From Micromonospora sp. NBRC 110009 (lineage in GTDB: Bacteria; Actinomycetota; Actinomycetes; Mycobacteriales; Micromonosporaceae), in the NCBI RefSeq assembly GCF_030518795.1, contig NZ_CP130427.1, positions 1,674,001 through 1,738,000 on the forward strand: a stretch of 64,000 nt of DNA. The letters are read 5' to 3'. A program made the position numbers and the translations under genes. Of the stretch, positions 60,929 to 64,000 are shown in pieces (position 1 is the first letter of the stretch; every line of letters starts with the position of its first letter). The notes under the pieces are model-generated. The model had not been told where the DNA came from and searched no databases. It saw nothing but the letters and a program-made list of their open reading frames with translations.

Positions 60929-62128
60929 ATGTCCGTCGACAGTTCCGGGATCCGGTCGGTGCTGCGCGCACCGCAGGTCCTCCGAGTCCTCTTCAGCAGC
61001 CAGGTCGGTCGGCTGCCGACCGCCAGCGGCCCGCTGGCCCTGCTGCTGTTCGCCCGGCAGTCGCTGAGTCTGGCCACCGCCGGTCTGCTGGTCGCCGCGT
61101 ACACCGCCGGCATGGCGGTGGGGACGCCGTTGCTCGCCCGTGCGGTGGACCGCTGGCGGCAGCCGCCCGTGCTGTGGGGTGCGGCGGTGCTCTCCGGCCT
61201 CGGGTTCGGCGCGGTGGCGCTGACCGGCGGCCAGGTGACGGGCGCCGTGCTCGGCGCGGCGGTGGCCGGGTTCGGCACGCCGCCGCTGGAGGCGTGCCTG
61301 CGTACGCTCTGGCCCAGCCTGCTGCCACCGACCGCGGTGCCGACGGCGTACGCGCTGGACATCGCCGTCCAAGAGGTGATCTTCGTGGTGGGGCCGCTGG
61401 TCACGCTCCTCGCGGTGACCCTGGCCGGCCCATCCGCCGGGCTGGTCGCCGCCGGGGTGCTGCAGCTCGCCGGCACCGCCGCCTACGCGTCGGCCCCCGC
61501 CGTCCGCGCCTGGCGGGGCGTGGCGGCGGTCCGGCACTGGGCGGGCCCGCTGCGCGTACCCCGCTTCACGGCCATGCTGGCCGGCGTGGTCGGCGTCGGC
61601 GCGGCGGTCGGCAGCATCGCCGTGGCGGTCACCGGCTACGCCGAGGCGGTCGGCGACCGGCGGCTCAGCGGCTGGCTGCTCGCCGCGCAGGCGGCCGGCG
61701 CGCTCGCCGGTGGCCTGCTCTACACCCGGGCCCGGCCGGGCGGTCCAGGTCGCCTGCCGCTGCTGGCCGCCGGCCTCGCCGCCGGCTACCTGCCGCTGCT
61801 GCTCGCCCCCGGGCCGGCCCCGATGGCCGGTCTGCTCGGGGTCAGCGGCCTGGCGCTGCCACCCGTGCTGACCGCGATCTTCCTGGCGGCCGAGCGGCTG
61901 GCCGAGCCGGGGACGGTGGCCGAGGCGTTCGCCTGGGTGAGCACGGCGTTCGTGGTGGGCAGCGCCGCCGGCTCCGCGCTCGCCGGCCCGCTGGTGTCGG
62001 CCGACCTCCGGTACGGGCTGGCCCTCGCCCCGGCCGCGGCGCTGCTCGGCACGCTGGTGCTGTGGACCGTCTCCGCCCGCCGTGGCAACGGCGTGAAATG
62101 CGGGGCGTCGCCCGTACCGAAGGCGTGA
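60929..62128 (+). CDS. MFS transporter
   Basis: A 399-residue membrane protein with about 12 hydrophobic helices. The loop between helices 2 and 3 reads GTPLLARAVDRWRQ, a divergent version of the MFS motif A. The early LFSSQVGRLPTASGPLALLL is typical of small actinobacterial MFS efflux proteins. Substrate unknown. It converges with corA. Confidence 0.8.
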   Translation: MSVDSSGIRSVLRAPQVLRVLFSSQVGRLPTASGPLALLLFARQSLSLATAGLLVAAYTAGMAVGTPLLARAVDRWRQPPVLWGAAVLSGLGFGAVALTGGQVTGAVLGAAVAGFGTPPLEACLRTLWPSLLPPTAVPTAYALDIAVQEVIFVVGPLVTLLAVTLAGPSAGLVAAGVLQLAGTAAYASAPAVRAWRGVAAVRHWAGPLRVPRFTAMLAGVVGVGAAVGSIAVAVTGYAEAVGDRRLSGWLLAAQAAGALAGGLLYTRARPGGPGRLPLLAAGLAAGYLPLLLAPGPAPMAGLLGVSGLALPPVLTAIFLAAERLAEPGTVAEAFAWVSTAFVVGSAAGSALAGPLVSADLRYGLALAPAAALLGTLVLWTVSARRGNGVKCGASPVPKA

Positions 62129-62189
62129 AGGTGCCGCCGCGTCGGTTCGACCGGCCCGCCGCCCCCTCAGCGAGGAGAGCGCCGCCCCG

Positions 62190-63305
62190 TCACAGCCAGC
62201 CGCGGCGCTTGAAGAGCAGGTAGAGCGCGCCGCAGACCAGGGCCATCAGGACGAGGGCGAGCAGGTAGCCGAAGCGCCAGCCGAGTTCCGGCATGTGGGT
62301 GAAGTTCATCCCGTAGACGGTGCCGATCAGGGTGGGCGCGAACAGGATCGCCGCCCAGGCGGACACCCGCTTGATCTCCTCGTTCTGCGCGAAGCTGGCC
62401 GCGGTGAGACTGCGCATCTCCTCGTTCTGGGCCTGCGAGACGAGGGTCGCGTTGACGGTCAGGATGTTCTGCAGCAGGTGCCGGAACCCGTCGACCCGCT
62501 CCACGACCTGGGTGAGGTGGTCGGCGACGTCCCGCAACCGGCGGCGCAGCTCCTCGTCCGTGCCGTACCGCTCGAAGCCGGCGGAGAGGGCGTCCATCAC
62601 TTTCAGCAACGGGCGGGCGGCGCGCTGGAACTGGATCACCTCCCGGCTGAGTTCGTAGATGCGGCGGCTGGCGTTGGGGTCACCGCCGAACACCTCCGTC
62701 TCGATCTCGTCGATGTCGTTCTCCAGTCCGGCGACGACCGGGGCGTAGCCGTCGACGACCTGGTCGAACACCGCGTACAGGACGGCCTCGGCGCCGAGGG
62801 CGAGGACCTGGGGATCCGCCTCCATCCGGCGCCGCACGGCGGCCAGGTCGGGCGTCTCACCGTGCCGGACGGTGATCACGAACCCCGGCCCGAGGAAGAG
62901 GTGCAGCTCCGCGAACTCGACCTCTTCGCGGTCGTCGAGGTAGCGGGCGGCGCGCAGCACCACGAACAGGGTGTCGCCGTAGCGTTCCAGCTTGGGCCGC
63001 TGGTGGGCGTTGATGGCGTCCTCGACGGCCAGTTCGTGCAGCTGGAACTCGTCGGCGAGGGAGTGGATCTGCTCCCCATTCGGCCGGTACAGCCCGATCC
63101 AGGCCATGGCCTCGCCGAGTTCCTGCAGGCAGCGGTAGGTGTCGGCGAGGGTGGGCGGTGAGGCACGCCGGTGGCCGTCGACGTAGACGGCGCTGTCGAC
63201 CAACCCTTCGGGCCGGGACGTCTCGGTCGAGTCGCGTTCGGGGAAGTGCTCGTCGAGGCGGCGGCCGAACCCTCCGGACGGCGACGTCAACCGGTGGTCA
63301 CCCAT
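62190..63305 (-). CDS. corA: CorA-family magnesium/cobalt transporter
   Basis: The protein has 371 residues. A soluble N-terminal domain and long helix (RRRLRDVADHLTQVVERVDG) are followed by two C-terminal membrane helices. The first carries the selectivity motif YGMNFTHMPE. The C-terminus is basic (LFKRRGWL), as in CorA pentamers. I chose the ATG at 63305 because the upstream in-frame extension has no domain content. Housekeeping divalent cation uptake is expected. Confidence 0.92.
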   Translation of the reverse strand: MGDHRLTSPSGGFGRRLDEHFPERDSTETSRPEGLVDSAVYVDGHRRASPPTLADTYRCLQELGEAMAWIGLYRPNGEQIHSLADEFQLHELAVEDAINAHQRPKLERYGDTLFVVLRAARYLDDREEVEFAELHLFLGPGFVITVRHGETPDLAAVRRRMEADPQVLALGAEAVLYAVFDQVVDGYAPVVAGLENDIDEIETEVFGGDPNASRRIYELSREVIQFQRAARPLLKVMDALSAGFERYGTDEELRRRLRDVADHLTQVVERVDGFRHLLQNILTVNATLVSQAQNEEMRSLTAASFAQNEEIKRVSAWAAILFAPTLIGTVYGMNFTHMPELGWRFGYLLALVLMALVCGALYLLFKRRGWL

Positions 63306-63661
63306 CAGCCTCCTCCGCTCGTCGCCCGGGCCCGGCGGCGACCGCCGAGTCCCCGGCCCGGCGGCGGTGAAACCCGGACTTGAGACTCGCGCGTCGGCTC
63401 CGGCCCACCGGGTGCCGCCCTGCGTCAAAAAGGCGTGAAAAATTCGGTCCGCCGCGTTAAATCCGCGTAGCGAAGGGCGCGCCGACCCCGGCGCGACCCG
63501 ATCATGGGCGGCGGGACGTCGAGGTCGACCGGGTCGGCGGCTCCAGACGCGTGCGCCCGGAGGGAACCGGGCCGGAACCCCCGTTCAGCCATGAGGCCTC
63601 GGCAGGTGCCCCCCGTCCGGCCCGTACCCCCGGCGACCGTGCGGAGAGCCGGGGAGGCTGA
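63306..63661. other. Divergent intergenic region between corA and the permease gene
   Basis: 356 bp. AT-richer patch at 63425-63465 (GTCAAAAAGGCGTGAAAAATTCG) may hold a promoter. For corA on the minus strand a metal-responsive leader would be expected in this region in some bacteria, but I could not recognise one. Confidence 0.4.
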
Positions 63662-64000
63662 ATGAGCGTGGGCATGCAGGACCGGGTCCGGGAACGCCGG
63701 AAACGCCCGCTACGCGACTGGCTGCTGGCGGACACTGCGGCGCGGCCGGTCGAGGCGGAGGGCCCGTACGCCCGCCCGGAGCAGCACCACCACAGCTGGT
63801 GGAAGGTCATGTGCCTCACCGGTGTGGACTACTTCTCCACCCTCGGCTACCAGCCGGGCATCGCCGCGCTCGCCGCCGGCGTGCTGTCCCCGATCGCCAC
63901 CCTGGTGCTGGTGCTGGTCACCTTGCTGGGCGCGCTGCCGGTCTACCGGCGAGTCGCGCAGGACAGCCCGCACGGCGAGGGTTCCATCGCCATGCTGGTG
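63662..64000 (+). CDS. APC-type amino acid permease (N-terminal part, cut by window edge)
   Basis: The first 113 codons are present. A basic cytoplasmic tail ([20 protein letters not shown]) is followed by [20 protein letters not shown] and a first hydrophobic helix ([20 protein letters not shown]). This pattern marks a large actinobacterial APC-superfamily transporter. GGGGAGG precedes the ATG. The C-terminus lies beyond 64000. Confidence 0.75.
   Translation, partial: MSVGMQDRVRERRKRPLRDWLLADTAARPVEAEGPYARPEQHHHSWWKVMCLTGVDYFSTLGYQPGIAALAAGVLSPIATLVLVLVTLLGALPVYRRVAQDSPHGEGSIAMLV

Noticed and set aside
1..64000. CRISPR arrays, IS elements with terminal repeats, rRNA genes
   Set aside because: No regularly spaced repeats, transposase frames with flanking inverted repeats or rRNA sequence were seen on reading the window.

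Overview
The window is GC-rich DNA from an actinomycete, most likely Micromonosporaceae. This is inferred from codon usage, frequent GTG starts, ATGA/GTGA stop-start overlaps, and the presence of a SARP regulator and an ECF42/DGPF sigma pair. It has three parts: an ordinary chromosomal left flank (about 1-10.3 kb), an aromatic polyketide biosynthetic cluster of about 44 kb (11.7-55.7 kb), and a right flank (58.4-64 kb).

Left flank: an HxlR regulator (cut by the window edge) divergent from an NmrA-type reductase, then a HAD phosphatase, a GNAT, a pterin-dehydratase/VOC fusion, a WYL regulator, a VOC protein, a secreted SGNH hydrolase, a methyltransferase, an Imm5-like protein and an ECF42 sigma factor with its DGPF/YCII partner. 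It ends at a frameshifted tyrosine-recombinase C-terminus abutting an intact tRNA-Arg(CCT) gene at 10343-10418.

Cluster: the minus-strand core operon (53.6 down to 42.4 kb) encodes a TcmI-type cyclase, cupin, KS-alpha, KS-beta/CLF, ACP, aromatase/cyclase, two ketoreductases, two ABM monooxygenases, a dedicated acetyl-CoA carboxylase (AccDA fusion, BCCP, biotin carboxylase) and a P450. A SARP regulator sits just upstream. A plus-strand operon (36.0-42.4 kb) encodes an adenylate-forming ligase, an A-PCP didomain, a P450, an MbtH protein and a pair of SDRs, the second of which has lost its catalytic residues. This order closely matches the NovH/NovI/MbtH/NovJ/NovK logic used to make beta-hydroxy- and beta-keto-tyrosine for aminocoumarins. 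Further left are four group-A flavin monooxygenases, a BBE-type FAD oxidase, a DUF1772 anthrone-oxygenase-like protein, a deazaflavin-type reductase, an O-methyltransferase, an SDR, tandem-SnoaL and calycin-like proteins, and an asparagine-synthase-type amidotransferase whose glutaminase site is destroyed. Export and protection are covered by a heterodimeric ABC exporter with two MarR regulators, a POT/MFS transporter and a tandem GNAT. The overall reading is a heavily oxidised aromatic polyketide carrying nitrogen from an amidotransferase and joined to a modified, probably aromatic, amino acid. No deoxysugar, glycosyltransferase or halogenase gene was seen, so it is not a plain simocyclinone cluster.

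Boundaries: the 5' half of the tRNA-Arg(CCT) gene is repeated directly at 58384-58427 (43 of 44 bases identical). The interval between the repeats holds the whole cluster plus a frameshifted replication-relaxation gene. This suggests the cluster lies on a decayed integrative element or island, although the recombinase remnant lies just outside the left repeat, so the exact history is unresolved.

Right flank: a MauE-like membrane protein, a Tat-exported protein and a small protein with 15 cysteines form a compact putative export/disulfide system. They are followed by an MFS transporter, CorA and the start of an APC-type permease.
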